Of a stretch of DNA of 64,000 nucleotides, positions 46,112-54,405 are shown one piece after another; position 1 is the first letter of the stretch, and each line of letters begins with the position of its first letter. Origin of the DNA: Bosea sp. (in: a-proteobacteria) (GTDB taxonomy: Bacteria; Pseudomonadota; Alphaproteobacteria; Rhizobiales; Beijerinckiaceae); assembly GCF_023953965.1 (NCBI RefSeq), contig NZ_JAMLIX010000001.1, positions 1,488,501 to 1,552,500 of the forward strand, written 5' to 3'. Position numbers and translations under genes: made by a program. Below the pieces are notes generated by a model. It had not been told where the DNA came from, did no database searches, and saw only the letters and a list, made by a program, of their open reading frames with translations.

Positions 46112-47743
46112 ATGCGCGCCATGACCGATCCTTCGACCCTCGAAGCGCCCGCGGCCGACGCCGCGCCGCATGCGCGCCGGCGCACCTTCGCCATCATCTC
46201 GCACCCGGACGCGGGCAAGACGACGCTGACCGAGAAGCTGCTCTATTTCGGCGGCGCCATCCAGCTCGCCGGCGAGGTGCGCGCCAAGCAGGGCCGCCGC
46301 CAGACCTCGTCGGACTGGATGAAGATCGAGCGCCAGCGTGGCATCTCGGTCGTCACCTCGGTGATGACCTTCGAATATGGTGGCCACGTCTTCAACCTGC
46401 TCGACACGCCCGGCCACGAGGACTTCTCGGAGGACACCTATCGCACGCTGACGGCGGTCGACAGCGCGGTGATGGTGATCGACGCCGCCAAGGGCATCGA
46501 GGACCGCACCAGGAAGCTGTTCGAGGTCTGCCGCTTGCGCGACATCCCGATCGTCACCTTCATCAACAAGGTCGACCGCGAGACGCGCGATCCCTTCGAC
46601 CTGATCAACGAGATCGAGACGACGCTCGCCCTCGACGTCGCGCCGATGACCTGGCCGGTCGGCCGTGGCCGCGAATTCACCGGAACCTATGACCTGAAGG
46701 CCAATACCTTCCGCCGCAACCAGAAGGGCGACGAGAGGGCGCAGGACCAGCGCGTCTCGGGCTGGGACGACCCGCTCTTCGACACGCTCCTGCCGAACGG
46801 CGCCGCCGAAGCCTGGCGCGAGGAGATCTTCCTCGCCAGCGAAGGCTTGAAGCCCTTCGACCTGCAAGCCTTCCGCGAGGGGCACCTCACGCCGCTCTAC
46901 TGGGGCGCGGCGCTGCGCGACTACGGCGTGCGCGACCTGATCGATGCTCTCGGCCGCTACGCGCCGAGCCCGCGCGCGCAAGCTTCCGACAAGCGCAAGG
47001 TCGAGGCGGGCGAGCCGAAGATGACCGGCTTCGTCTTCAAGATCCAGGCGAACATGGACCCGAACCACCGCGACCGCATCGCCTTCATGCGCGTCTGCTC
47101 GGGCAAGCTGACGCGCGGCATGAAGGCGAAGCTCGTGCGCACCGGAAAGTCGATGCCGCTCAACGCGCCGCAGTTCTTCTTCGCCCGCGACCGCTCGATC
47201 GCGGAAGAGGCCTATTCCGGCGACATCGTCGGCCTGCCCAACCACGGAACCCTGCGCATCGGCGACACGCTGACCGAAGGCGAGGACATCGTCTTCAAGG
47301 GCGTGCCGAGCTTCGCGCCCGAGATCCTGCGCCGCGTCAAGCTCAAGGACGCGATGAAGGCCAAGAAGCTGCGCGAGGCCCTGCAGCAGATGGCCGAGGA
47401 GGGCGTGGTCCAGCTCTTCCTGCCGCATGACGGCGCGCCGGCCATCGTCGGTGTCGTCGGCGCGCTCCAGCTCGACGTGCTGAAGGAGCGCATGGAAGCC
47501 GAATACTCGCTGCCGATCGACTTCGAGCCCTGCCAGTTTTCCATCGCCCGCTGGGTCTCCTCGGACGACAAGGCGGCGCTGGCGAAATTCGTCGGCCAGA
47601 AACCATCGGCCATGGCCGATGATCTCGATGGCGATCCGGTCTTCATGGCCTCGTCCCAGTTCACGCTGAAATACGATGCCGAGCGCGCGCCTGGCATCCG
47701 CTTCTCCGACGTGAAGGACTACCAGAAGGTCGCCAAGGACTGA
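46112..47743 (+). CDS. prfC: Peptide chain release factor 3
   Basis: This 543-residue translational GTPase recycles RF1/RF2 from the ribosome. It shows G1 ISHPDAGKTTLTEKL, switch I with RQRGISVVTSVM, G3 DTPGHEDFSEDTYR, G4 NKVDR, and the RF3 C-terminal domain with QLFLPHDGAPAIVGVVGALQLDVL. The length (usual about 530) and all GTPase motifs are intact. ATG 46112 and ATG 46121 (MTDPST) are both possible; neither has a clear ribosome site. It is preceded by a long repeat and followed by the candidate small RNA. Confidence 0.95.
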   Translation: MRAMTDPSTLEAPAADAAPHARRRTFAIISHPDAGKTTLTEKLLYFGGAIQLAGEVRAKQGRRQTSSDWMKIERQRGISVVTSVMTFEYGGHVFNLLDTPGHEDFSEDTYRTLTAVDSAVMVIDAAKGIEDRTRKLFEVCRLRDIPIVTFINKVDRETRDPFDLINEIETTLALDVAPMTWPVGRGREFTGTYDLKANTFRRNQKGDERAQDQRVSGWDDPLFDTLLPNGAAEAWREEIFLASEGLKPFDLQAFREGHLTPLYWGAALRDYGVRDLIDALGRYAPSPRAQASDKRKVEAGEPKMTGFVFKIQANMDPNHRDRIAFMRVCSGKLTRGMKAKLVRTGKSMPLNAPQFFFARDRSIAEEAYSGDIVGLPNHGTLRIGDTLTEGEDIVFKGVPSFAPEILRRVKLKDAMKAKKLREALQQMAEEGVVQLFLPHDGAPAIVGVVGALQLDVLKERMEAEYSLPIDFEPCQFSIARWVSSDDKAALAKFVGQKPSAMADDLDGDPVFMASSQFTLKYDAERAPGIRFSDVKDYQKVAKD

Positions 47744-47771
47744 GCCGCCCGGCCGCCGGCATCTCCCCTGT

Positions 47772-47785
47772 TTGATTCATGTCAA
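47772..47785 (+). promoter_or_regulatory. FNR/FixK-type box
   Basis: TTGATTCATGTCAA fits the TTGAY-N4-RTCAA consensus bound by FNR/FixK/Anr regulators. With its centre at 47778.5, a class II promoter would start transcription near 47820. No good -10 hexamer is evident at 47808-47813. It lies 29 bp after prfC and points at a hairpin-terminated stretch with no gene. Confidence 0.55.
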
Positions 47786-47819
47786 TGTACGTCGCGCGAA
47801 ATCGGCGTTCATGGCGTCA

Positions 47820-47924
47820 TGGGCCGCGACCGTCGAAGCGTCGCGGGCGGCACCCGTCATATCCGATCGCACCTGATGGTTCGGTTGGGGGGAGGAAGGG
47901 AGCGGTTCGCCGCTCCCTTTTTCG
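47820..47924 (+). ncRNA. Candidate oxygen-regulated small RNA
   Basis: Downstream of the FNR/FixK box a transcript of about 105 nt would contain a perfect 7-bp hairpin CCGCGAC/GTCGCGG (47824-47830 and 47840-47846). A largely unpaired region follows, with CACCTGATGG and GGGGGGAGG, and then the terminator hairpin. This is the layout of FNR-controlled sRNAs such as E. coli FnrS. The start is inferred from box spacing. The region could instead be the 3' untranslated end of prfC. Confidence 0.4.
47896..47924 (+). terminator. Rho-independent terminator
   Basis: A 10-bp stem AAGGGAGCGG/CCGCTCCCTT (47896-47905 and 47910-47919) closes on a stable TTCG tetraloop and runs into TTTCG, with five T at 47918-47922. 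It ends either the candidate sRNA or prfC. Confidence 0.92.
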
Positions 47925-47992
47925 TTCGCCGCCGATCTTATCCCCGGCCGCGCGGCAGCGGCGATGATGCCCCCTTCTCAGGAGGGCATTCC

Positions 47993-48583
47993 ATGTCGAT
48001 GCGCGCCGTCAGAGCCTGGATCGAAGCCGGCACCGCGGCCGATCCCGCTCCGGCCGTCAGCCGCGAAAGGCTGCTGCGCCTGGTGCCCGGCGCGAAGGCT
48101 GCGATCGTCGCCGGCCTCGCCGGGCGCTTCGACGCCGTCGCCGGCGACCACGATGTCGCGACGCCTCTGCGCGTCTGCCATTTCCTCGCGCAGGCCGCCC
48201 ATGAAACCGATGGCTTCCGGACGCTCGAGGAATATGGCGGCCCGGCCTATTTCGCCCGCTACGAGGGCCGGCGCGACCTCGGCAATAGCGAGGCCGGCGA
48301 CGGCGCCCGCTATCACGGCCGCGGCATCTTCCAGCTCACCGGCCGGTCGAATTACCGCCGCTTCGGCCAGATCATCGGCATCGATCTCGAAGCCCGGCCG
48401 GAGCGGGCGAAGGAGCCTGAGACCTCGCTCATGGTCGCCTTCGCCTATTGGCGCGAGCGCGCCTGCAATGCCGCCGCCGACCGCGACGACATCGCGGGCG
48501 TGACCAGGCTGATCAATGGCGGCCGCAACGGGCTTGCCGAGCGGACGCGCTACCTCGCGAAGGCGAAGGAGATCTGGCTGTAG
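47993..48583 (+). CDS. Glycoside hydrolase family 19 (chitinase/lysozyme-like) protein
   Basis: This 196-residue GH19-type protein has the catalytic Glu segment QAAHETDGFRTLEEYGG (about 68) and YHGRGIFQLTGRSNYRRFG, typical of phage-type endolysins and chitinases. TRLINGGRNGLAERTRYL is near the C-terminus. GGAGGGC precedes the ATG. There is no signal peptide, so export would need a holin or lysis, as for prophage endolysins. No other phage genes are adjacent. It may be a domesticated muralytic enzyme. Confidence 0.85.
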   Translation: MSMRAVRAWIEAGTAADPAPAVSRERLLRLVPGAKAAIVAGLAGRFDAVAGDHDVATPLRVCHFLAQAAHETDGFRTLEEYGGPAYFARYEGRRDLGNSEAGDGARYHGRGIFQLTGRSNYRRFGQIIGIDLEARPERAKEPETSLMVAFAYWRERACNAAADRDDIAGVTRLINGGRNGLAERTRYLAKAKEIWL

Positions 48584-48617
48584 GAGTGCCGAAAGCGCGC
48601 GATAGGAAATGCGAGCC

Positions 48618-49772
48618 CTATGCGTGCCCGGCCTTCAGCGCCTGGTCGAGGTCGGCATGGAGGTCCTCGACGTCCTCGATCCCGGTCGAGAGGCGCAAGA
48701 GGTCGGTCGGGCAGGGCGAGCCCGCGCCCTCGATCGAGGCGCGATGCTCGATCAGGCTCTCGACGCCGCCGAGCGAGGTCGCCCGCTTGTAGAGCCCGAC
48801 ATGGGCCGCGGTCCCGATCGCCGCCGCCTCGCCGCCGGTGACCTGGATCGAGAGCATGTAGCCGAAGCCGTTCTCCATCTGCCGGGCGGCGATATCGTGG
48901 CCGGGATGCTGCGGCAGGCCGGGATAAAGCACGCGCGCCACCAGCGGATGGGCGCAAAGCCGCCGCGCCAGCTCCATCGCCGAGGCCGACTGGCGCTCCT
49001 GCCGCAGATGCAGCGTGCGCATGCCGCGCATCAGCAGATAGGCCTCGAACGGGCCGAGAATCCCGCCCTGTCCCTTGCGGACGGCCTTGATCCGGTTCCA
49101 GAACGCGTCGTCCTCGCGCGCGCAGAGCGCGCCGGCGACGACGTCGGAATGCCCGTTCAGCACCTTCGTCGCCGCATGCATGACGATGTCGGCGTTAAGC
49201 GCCAGCGGGCGGGTGTGGACCGGCGAGGCGCAGGTCGAATCGACCGCGAGCTTCGCGCCGGCCGCATGCGCGATCTCAGCGGCGGCAGCGATGTCGGTGA
49301 TGGTCCAGAGCGGGTTCGAGGGCGTCTCGACCCAGACGAGCCTGGTCGCGCCCGGCTTCACCGCCGCCTTCAGGGCCGCGAGGTCGTCGGTCTCGACGAA
49401 ATCGACGGAAAGCCCCCAGCGCGTCGCCTCGTTCATCAGCCAGGCGCGCAGCGCCCAGTACATCACCTTCGAGGCGACGACGTGATCGCCGGGCGAAAGC
49501 GCCTGGAACACCGCCGTCGCCGCCGCCATCCCCGAGCCGAACAGCAGCGCGCCGGCCTTCGCCTCCTCGAGCATGGCGAGCACGGCCTGCGCCTCGTGCA
49601 CCGTCTCGTTGTCGGGCCGGCCATAGACGAAGCCGGAGGAATAGCCGGTGTCCTCGTCGCGGATATAGGTGGTCGAGACATGGATCGGCGGCACCACGGC
49701 CCTGGTCAGCGGATCGACCTTGCCCATCGCCTGCGCGGCGAGGCTGCGCGGGCTCCAGCTCTTCGTGCTCAT
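48618..49772 (-). CDS. Cys/Met metabolism PLP enzyme (cystathionine beta/gamma-lyase type)
   Basis: This 384-residue fold-type I enzyme has TRAVVPPIHVSTTY, the phosphate-binding YGRPDNETV and GSGMAAATAVF, WVETPSNPLW, VDSTCASPVHTRPL, the PLP-Lys in HAATKVLNGHSDVV (about 195), and SLGGVESLIEHRAS near the end. It could be cystathionine gamma-synthase, beta- or gamma-lyase, or a related eliminase; sequence alone does not decide. ATG 49772 follows GGAGCG. It lies 30 nt after the response regulator gene on the same strand. Confidence 0.88.
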   Translation of the reverse strand: MSTKSWSPRSLAAQAMGKVDPLTRAVVPPIHVSTTYIRDEDTGYSSGFVYGRPDNETVHEAQAVLAMLEEAKAGALLFGSGMAAATAVFQALSPGDHVVASKVMYWALRAWLMNEATRWGLSVDFVETDDLAALKAAVKPGATRLVWVETPSNPLWTITDIAAAAEIAHAAGAKLAVDSTCASPVHTRPLALNADIVMHAATKVLNGHSDVVAGALCAREDDAFWNRIKAVRKGQGGILGPFEAYLLMRGMRTLHLRQERQSASAMELARRLCAHPLVARVLYPGLPQHPGHDIAARQMENGFGYMLSIQVTGGEAAAIGTAAHVGLYKRATSLGGVESLIEHRASIEGAGSPCPTDLLRLSTGIEDVEDLHADLDQALKAGHA

Positions 49773-49802
49773 CTTCGCTCCAACGGTTTTCTGCATGGCC
49801 AT

Positions 49803-50177
49803 TCAACCGATCGAGCGCTCGATCACCTTGAGCACGGTCGCGCGCAGCTCGGCGATGGAGAAGGGCTTGGCCATCACCTCGGCGACGATCGCCTCCAGGC
49901 TCCTGGCCCGCTCGCGCTGCTCGGCATAGCCGGTCATCAGCATGATCGTCAGCTCGGGGAATTGCTGCTTGGCCGCGAGAGCGAGCGCGATGCCGTCCAT
50001 CAGCGGCATGCGGATATCGGTCAGAAGCAGGTCGAAGCGGCCCTGCTCGGCGACAAGGATGTCGAGCGCCTCGGCCCCGTCGGCGGCGGTGAGGCAGCTA
50101 TGCCCGTCGAGGGTGAGGCCCCGCGCGACGAGGGTGCGCAACGGCTCCTCGTCGTCGACGACCAGGATGCGTGACAT
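49803..50177 (-). CDS. Single-domain response regulator (receiver only)
   Basis: This 124-residue CheY-like receiver has acidic pair Asp8/Asp9, phospho-acceptor Asp54 (LLTDIRMP), Thr in MLMTGYAE, and Lys near 103 (MAKPF). There is no output domain, so it acts through protein contacts, like CpdR or DivK-type proteins, though the sequence is not clearly either. It sits 9 nt after hpt and 30 nt before the PLP lyase, which suggests co-transcription. Confidence 0.9.
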   Translation of the reverse strand: MSRILVVDDEEPLRTLVARGLTLDGHSCLTAADGAEALDILVAEQGRFDLLLTDIRMPLMDGIALALAAKQQFPELTIMLMTGYAEQRERARSLEAIVAEVMAKPFSIAELRATVLKVIERSIG

Positions 50178-50186
50178 GGCGGTTCC

Positions 50187-50744
50187 TCAGATACCCGGCA
50201 GGCCGGCCTGGTCCTCGGTCTCGACCACGCCGACGAAGGGTAGCTGCCGGTAGGAATGGGCGACGTCCATGCCGTAGCCTACCACGAAATAGTCCGGGCA
50301 TTCGAAGCCGACATAGTCGGCCTGGATGTTGACCGCGCGCTTGTGCGGCTTCTCCAGCAGCACGGCGGTGGAGACTTTGGCCGCCCCGCGCGCCGTCAGC
50401 AGGTCCTTGGCGAAGGCGAGCGTGCGGCCCGATTCGAGGATGTCGTCGACGAGCAGCACGTCGCGGCCGCGCACCTCGCTCTGCACGTCGCGCAGGATCT
50501 CGACCTGGCCCGAGGAGGTGGTGCCGGCGCGATAGCTCGACAGGTGGATGAACTCGACCTGGGGGGAAAGCCCGATGCGGTGCATCGCCCGGATCAGGTC
50601 GGCGGCGAACATGAAGGAGCCCTTCAGGACCGCGACGACGAGCAGATCCTTCGGCCCGCTGGCGGCGATCGCTTCCGCCATCTCGGCATTGCGCCGCGCG
50701 ATCGCGGCTTCGTCGTAGAGAACCCTGATGCGCCGTTCCGGCAT
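50187..50744 (-). CDS. hpt: Hypoxanthine phosphoribosyltransferase
   Basis: This 185-residue type I PRTase salvages hypoxanthine (and guanine) with PRPP to IMP/GMP. It has VVAVLKGSFMFAADLIRAM, FIHLSSYRAGTTSSG, the PRPP loop VLLVDDILESGRTLAF and DYVGFECPDYFVVGYGMDVAHSYR with purine contacts. ATG 50744 with GGAG 6 nt upstream is preferred over the longer frame. Upstream is the perfect inverted repeat at 50833-50888. Confidence 0.93.
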   Translation of the reverse strand: MPERRIRVLYDEAAIARRNAEMAEAIAASGPKDLLVVAVLKGSFMFAADLIRAMHRIGLSPQVEFIHLSSYRAGTTSSGQVEILRDVQSEVRGRDVLLVDDILESGRTLAFAKDLLTARGAAKVSTAVLLEKPHKRAVNIQADYVGFECPDYFVVGYGMDVAHSYRQLPFVGVVETEDQAGLPGI

Positions 50745-50832
50745 GACGACTCCGTTGCGATATCCGGCCGCGGCGGCCCCGCGCGGAAGGCCGGATGCAG
50801 GCGGCCGGCGATCCGGCGCCACCTCGAAGGCA

Positions 50833-50888
50833 GTTATCAACCAATGACGCGATTTGACGAGATCAAAAACGCTTCGATGGTTGATAAC
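50833..50888. promoter_or_regulatory. Perfect 11-bp inverted repeat with 34-nt spacer
   Basis: GTTATCAACCA (50833-50843) is exactly inverted as TGGTTGATAAC (50878-50888). It lies between the end of the zinc-ribbon gene (stop at 50892) and hpt (start 50744), in AT-richer DNA. It may be a paired operator for hpt or a looping site. The long spacer and lack of a T-tract make a terminator less likely. Confidence 0.5.
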
Positions 50889-50891
50889 GTC

Positions 50892-51680
50892 TCAGCGTGT
50901 GCCGGCGCGATCGGCCGAGGCGAAGCGCACCCTGACCGATTGCCCCTGCTCCGGCGGGGAGGCGAGCCGCGCCCTGAAGCGCACGAGCTCGGCCGGCTCC
51001 AGGCTCGCACGCGGCGGCTCGGTCGTCCAGCTGTACAGCGTCGTGCCGCCGGCATCCTTGACGGCGACCTCGATCAGCGGCACCGCCGCCCTGGCCCTGG
51101 TGATGTTGGTGACGTCGCCCTCGACGACGAGGAAACGGTTCTGCCCGTCCTCGACGAGCCCGCTCTCGACGGCGCTGAGGCTCAAGCCGCGCAGGTTCAC
51201 CGGCATGCCGATCGCATCGAACAGGCCCGCGAGTTGCGGGGCGGCCCTCACCGCCGCGTCGCGCTGCCAGGCGATGAGGCTGAGCAGCGCAAGCCCCGCC
51301 AGGGCCGCGGCGGCCGGCAATCCGGCGCCCCTGCGGCGGATGAGGCCGGCGGATCGCCGCGGCTTGGCCGGGGACCTCCGGCGGCGTGGCGCGGCGGCCG
51401 GTGGCGCCTCGGCCGGCGCGACCTCGGCGGGCGGTTCGTCGACCTCGGACGCTTCGGCGGCAAGGGCGGTGATCTCGGCGTCGATCGCGGCGGCGCGCTC
51501 CAGCTCCTCGGCGAGCAGCGCCCGGGTCTCGTCCTCGCTCGGCGGTTCCGGAAGGACGCTCGCGGGGTCGACATGCCAGGAGGTCCTGCAGCCGGCGCAG
51601 CGCACCTTTCGCCCCTCCGGCCCGAGCTTCATCGCGTCGATCTCATACCGGCTGGCGCAGGATGGGCAGACGATCTGCAT
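50892..51680 (-). CDS. Zinc-ribbon membrane protein (MJ0042 / DUF3426-like)
   Basis: This 262-residue protein has an N-terminal zinc ribbon (MQIVCPSCASRYEID, then VRCAGCRTSWHV), an acidic/Ala/Pro linker with an Arg/Lys-rich stretch (PRRRRSPAKPRR), one transmembrane helix (LPAAAALAGLALLSLIAW, about 138) and a C-terminal domain of about 110 residues. This last has LVVEGDVTNITRARAAVP, similar to DUF3426, and is expected in the periplasm. It is divergent from ftsEX, as is usual in Hyphomicrobiales. The function is unknown. Confidence 0.87.
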   Translation of the reverse strand: MQIVCPSCASRYEIDAMKLGPEGRKVRCAGCRTSWHVDPASVLPEPPSEDETRALLAEELERAAAIDAEITALAAEASEVDEPPAEVAPAEAPPAAAPRRRRSPAKPRRSAGLIRRRGAGLPAAAALAGLALLSLIAWQRDAAVRAAPQLAGLFDAIGMPVNLRGLSLSAVESGLVEDGQNRFLVVEGDVTNITRARAAVPLIEVAVKDAGGTTLYSWTTEPPRASLEPAELVRFRARLASPPEQGQSVRVRFASADRAGTR

Positions 51681-51865
51681 GGGTGCGGGCCAATTCCTTC
51701 GGGGCGCGGCCGTCGCGCGACGGCCGCCGCCATTGGCGCAATTTATGGTTAACGTCCCGTGAAGACTCTCTGGCGCAAGCTCGCGCAGCACGTTTCTTTC
51801 CGCGCACGAGGGCTTGCCGCGCGCGGCGGCTTGCGGTGTAGGATCGCTCCAGCGAGGAGGGCCGT

Positions 51866-52525
51866 TTGGTTCGGTTCGAGAATGTCGGCCTCAGATATGG
51901 CATGGGCCCGGAGGTGCTGAAGGACATCACCTTCAGCATCGCGCCGCGCTCGTTCCAGTATCTCACCGGCCCCTCCGGCGCCGGCAAGACGACATTGATG
52001 CGCCTCATCCTGATGGCGCTGAAGCCGACGCGCGGCCTCGTCAACCTGTTCGGCCAAGACGTCTCGCGCCTCGATCCCGAAACGCTCACCGCCTTCCGCC
52101 GCCGCATGGGCGTCGTCTTCCAGGATTTCCGCCTGCTCGACCATCTCACCGTCTACGAGAACGTCGCGCTGCCGCTGCGCGTCCTCGGCAAGGAGGAGGC
52201 GAGCTATCGCGCCGAGGTCGTCGAGCTCCTGCGCTGGGTCGGGCTCGGCGAGCGCATGCATGCGGTGCCGCCGGTGCTCTCGGGCGGCGAGAAGCAGCGC
52301 GCGGCGATCGCGCGCGCCCTGATCGGCCGGCCCGAGCTCCTGCTCGCCGACGAGCCGACGGGCAATGTCGATCCGGGGCTCGGCCGGCGCCTGCTGCGCC
52401 TGTTCATGGAGCTGCAGACGCTCGGCACCGCCGTCGTCATCGCCACCCACGACCTCAACCTGATGGAGATCTACGACGCGCCGCGCCTCGTGCTGGCGGA
52501 TGGGCACCTGCATGTCGACGCCTGA
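51866..52525 (+). CDS. ftsE: Cell division ATP-binding protein FtsE
   Basis: This 219-residue ATPase drives the FtsEX complex, which controls peptidoglycan amidases at the septum. It has Walker A GPSGAGKTT (about 36), VVFQDFRLLDHLTVYENV, signature LSGGEKQRAAIARAL, Walker B LLLADEPTGNVD and H-loop IATHDLNLMEI. The start is TTG at 51866 (MVRFENVGLRYG), supported by GAGGAGGG a few nt upstream. It overlaps ftsX by 14 nt. Confidence 0.93.
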   Translation: MVRFENVGLRYGMGPEVLKDITFSIAPRSFQYLTGPSGAGKTTLMRLILMALKPTRGLVNLFGQDVSRLDPETLTAFRRRMGVVFQDFRLLDHLTVYENVALPLRVLGKEEASYRAEVVELLRWVGLGERMHAVPPVLSGGEKQRAAIARALIGRPELLLADEPTGNVDPGLGRRLLRLFMELQTLGTAVVIATHDLNLMEIYDAPRLVLADGHLHVDA

Positions 52526-53474
52526 GCCCCACGATCCGGAACCGCTGCGCAAGGAGCCGGCGCTGCCCTCCAATCTCCGGCGCGACCAGCCGCTCGTGCC
52601 GGTCGACAGCGTCGCCGGCCGGGCGCTGATGGCCGTGATCGCGATCCTCACCTTCCTGGCCGCGCTCAGCGCCGGCGCCGCGGTCATGGCCGCGCGCGCC
52701 TCCGACCAGTGGCGCGGCGCCGTCTCCAACGAGATGACCATCCAGGTCCGCCCCGATTCGCGCCGCAAGATCGATGAGGACGTGGCGCGCGCCGTCATGC
52801 TCGCCAGCGGGCTGAAGGAGGTCGAGAGCGTGCGGGCCGTGCCGAAGGCGGAATCCGACAAGCTGCTCGAGCCCTGGCTCGGCACCGGGCTCGACCTCGT
52901 CGAGCTGCCGGTGCCGCGCCTGATCGTGCTCAGGCTGAAGGGCGGGGCGGGCTCCGACCTCGCCGGCTTCGGCGCCGAGCTGCGCCGCGAGGTCCCGACC
53001 GCGACGCTCGACGACCACCGCCTCTGGGTCCGGCGCCTCTCGGCCATGGCCGGCACCATCATCGCCTCTGGCTTCGCCATCGTCCTGCTCGTGCTGACGG
53101 CGGCCGCGCTCGCGGTCGGCTTCGCCACGCGCGGCGCCATGGCGGGCAGCCGCGACAGCGTCGAGGTCCTGCATTTCGTCGGCGCGGACGACGATTTCAT
53201 CGCCCGCGAGTTCCAGAGCCGCTTCATCCGGCTCGGCCTGAGGGGAGGGCTCTTCGGCGGCCTCGCCGCCATCGTCGCGATCGCCCTTGTCGGCTTCCTC
53301 GCCTCGCGCTGGAGCGCCACGCCCGAGGCCGAACAGCTCCAGGCCCTGTTCGGCGCCTTCGAGATCGGCTGGACGGGCTATGGCGCGGTCGTCCTCGTCG
53401 CGCTCGTGGTCGCGGGCATCGCGGGCCTCGTCTCGCGCGTCACCGTGCGGCGGCATCTGCGGATGCTGGCATGA
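52512..53474 (+). CDS. ftsX: Cell division protein FtsX
   Basis: This 320-residue permease-like partner of FtsE has an N-terminal cytoplasmic tail, one helix (about 43-65: AVIAILTFLAALSAGAAVMAA), a periplasmic loop (about 70-175) that in other bacteria contacts amidase activators, and three C-terminal helices with the FtsX core (SVEVLHFVGADDDFIAREFQ). ATG 52512 lies inside the ftsE end. ATG 52500 is four codons earlier and less likely. Confidence 0.9.
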   Translation: MSTPEPHDPEPLRKEPALPSNLRRDQPLVPVDSVAGRALMAVIAILTFLAALSAGAAVMAARASDQWRGAVSNEMTIQVRPDSRRKIDEDVARAVMLASGLKEVESVRAVPKAESDKLLEPWLGTGLDLVELPVPRLIVLRLKGGAGSDLAGFGAELRREVPTATLDDHRLWVRRLSAMAGTIIASGFAIVLLVLTAAALAVGFATRGAMAGSRDSVEVLHFVGADDDFIAREFQSRFIRLGLRGGLFGGLAAIVAIALVGFLASRWSATPEAEQLQALFGAFEIGWTGYGAVVLVALVVAGIAGLVSRVTVRRHLRMLA

Positions 53475-53541
53475 CGCGCGCCGCCCTCCGCCGCGGCGCT
53501 GCCGCCGTTATGCCCGATTGCCACGCTAGGACGGCGGCGTC

Positions 53542-54348
53542 ATGGCCATGATCGGCAGCACGAACGACCATCTCGCGATGGCGCCTTCCGCTTCCACGCC
53601 CGCGGGCGGCAAGCCCTCCCGGCCGGCTCGCCTGCGCCGGATGCTCGGCTGGACGGCTACGGCTGCCCTCGCCACCGGCCTCGTGCTCTTCGGCATCGGC
53701 TATATCCGCTTCGCCACGATGATCGACGCGAGCGAGCCGGTGCAGACGCCGCGCACCGATGCGATCGTCGTCGTCACCGGCGGCGCCCAGCGCGTCGGCG
53801 ATGCCATCGGCCTGCTCGGGGCCGAGCGGGGGGAGCGCCTGCTGATCAGCGGCGTCAACGAGAAGACCGGCCGCGAGGAGCTCGTCAAGCTGAACCCGGC
53901 CGCGCGCAACCTGCTCGCCTGCTGCGTCGATCTCGACTACCGTGCCCGCAACACCATCGGCAACGCCATCGAGACCCGGCGCTGGGTGCGCCGCCACGGC
54001 TTCCGCTCGCTGCTCGTCGTGACCTCCAACTACCATATGCCGCGCACGCTGGCCGAGCTCTCGCATGCGATGCCGGAGGTCAGGCTCGTCGCCCATCCGG
54101 TCGTGACCGACCATATCGACGCCGCCGGCTGGTGGAACCGCTGGCCGGTCGTCAAGGTGCTCGTGCCGGAATATGCGAAATACCTGGTCGCGCGCCTGCG
54201 CAGCCTCGTCGAAAGCGATCCCGAAACCTCGCGGCTCTCGGTGATCATCGGCGGCCGCAAGCCGGTTTCGCCGAAGCCGGCCGACACGCTCGGCCCCGCC
54301 GCCGAGAAGCGCTCGCGCCTGATCGGGCAGCATCCCCGCGAAGGTTGA
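53542..54348 (+). CDS. YdcF/DUF218 family membrane protein
   Basis: This 268-residue protein has one N-terminal transmembrane helix (about 35-55: GWTATAALATGLVLFGIGYI) and a DUF218 domain. DAIVVVTGGAQRVGDAIGLL, RLLISGVNEKTG, and VTSNYHMPRTLAEL are the conserved strands. ElyC and SanA of this family affect envelope and lipid-carrier metabolism. Next to ftsEX and plsC it probably acts in the envelope too (inference). Confidence 0.87.
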   Translation: MAMIGSTNDHLAMAPSASTPAGGKPSRPARLRRMLGWTATAALATGLVLFGIGYIRFATMIDASEPVQTPRTDAIVVVTGGAQRVGDAIGLLGAERGERLLISGVNEKTGREELVKLNPAARNLLACCVDLDYRARNTIGNAIETRRWVRRHGFRSLLVVTSNYHMPRTLAELSHAMPEVRLVAHPVVTDHIDAAGWWNRWPVVKVLVPEYAKYLVARLRSLVESDPETSRLSVIIGGRKPVSPKPADTLGPAAEKRSRLIGQHPREG

Positions 54349-54405
54349 TGTCGAAACCGAGGGGAGGCGCTTGACCGGGGCCGCGTCTCGGGCTCATTGC
54401 GCAGC

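Noticed and set aside
49803..50177. CpdR, the ClpXP adaptor regulator
   Set aside because: It has the right size, but the sequence after the phospho-Asp lacks the CpdR pattern I know, so only a receiver-domain call is made.
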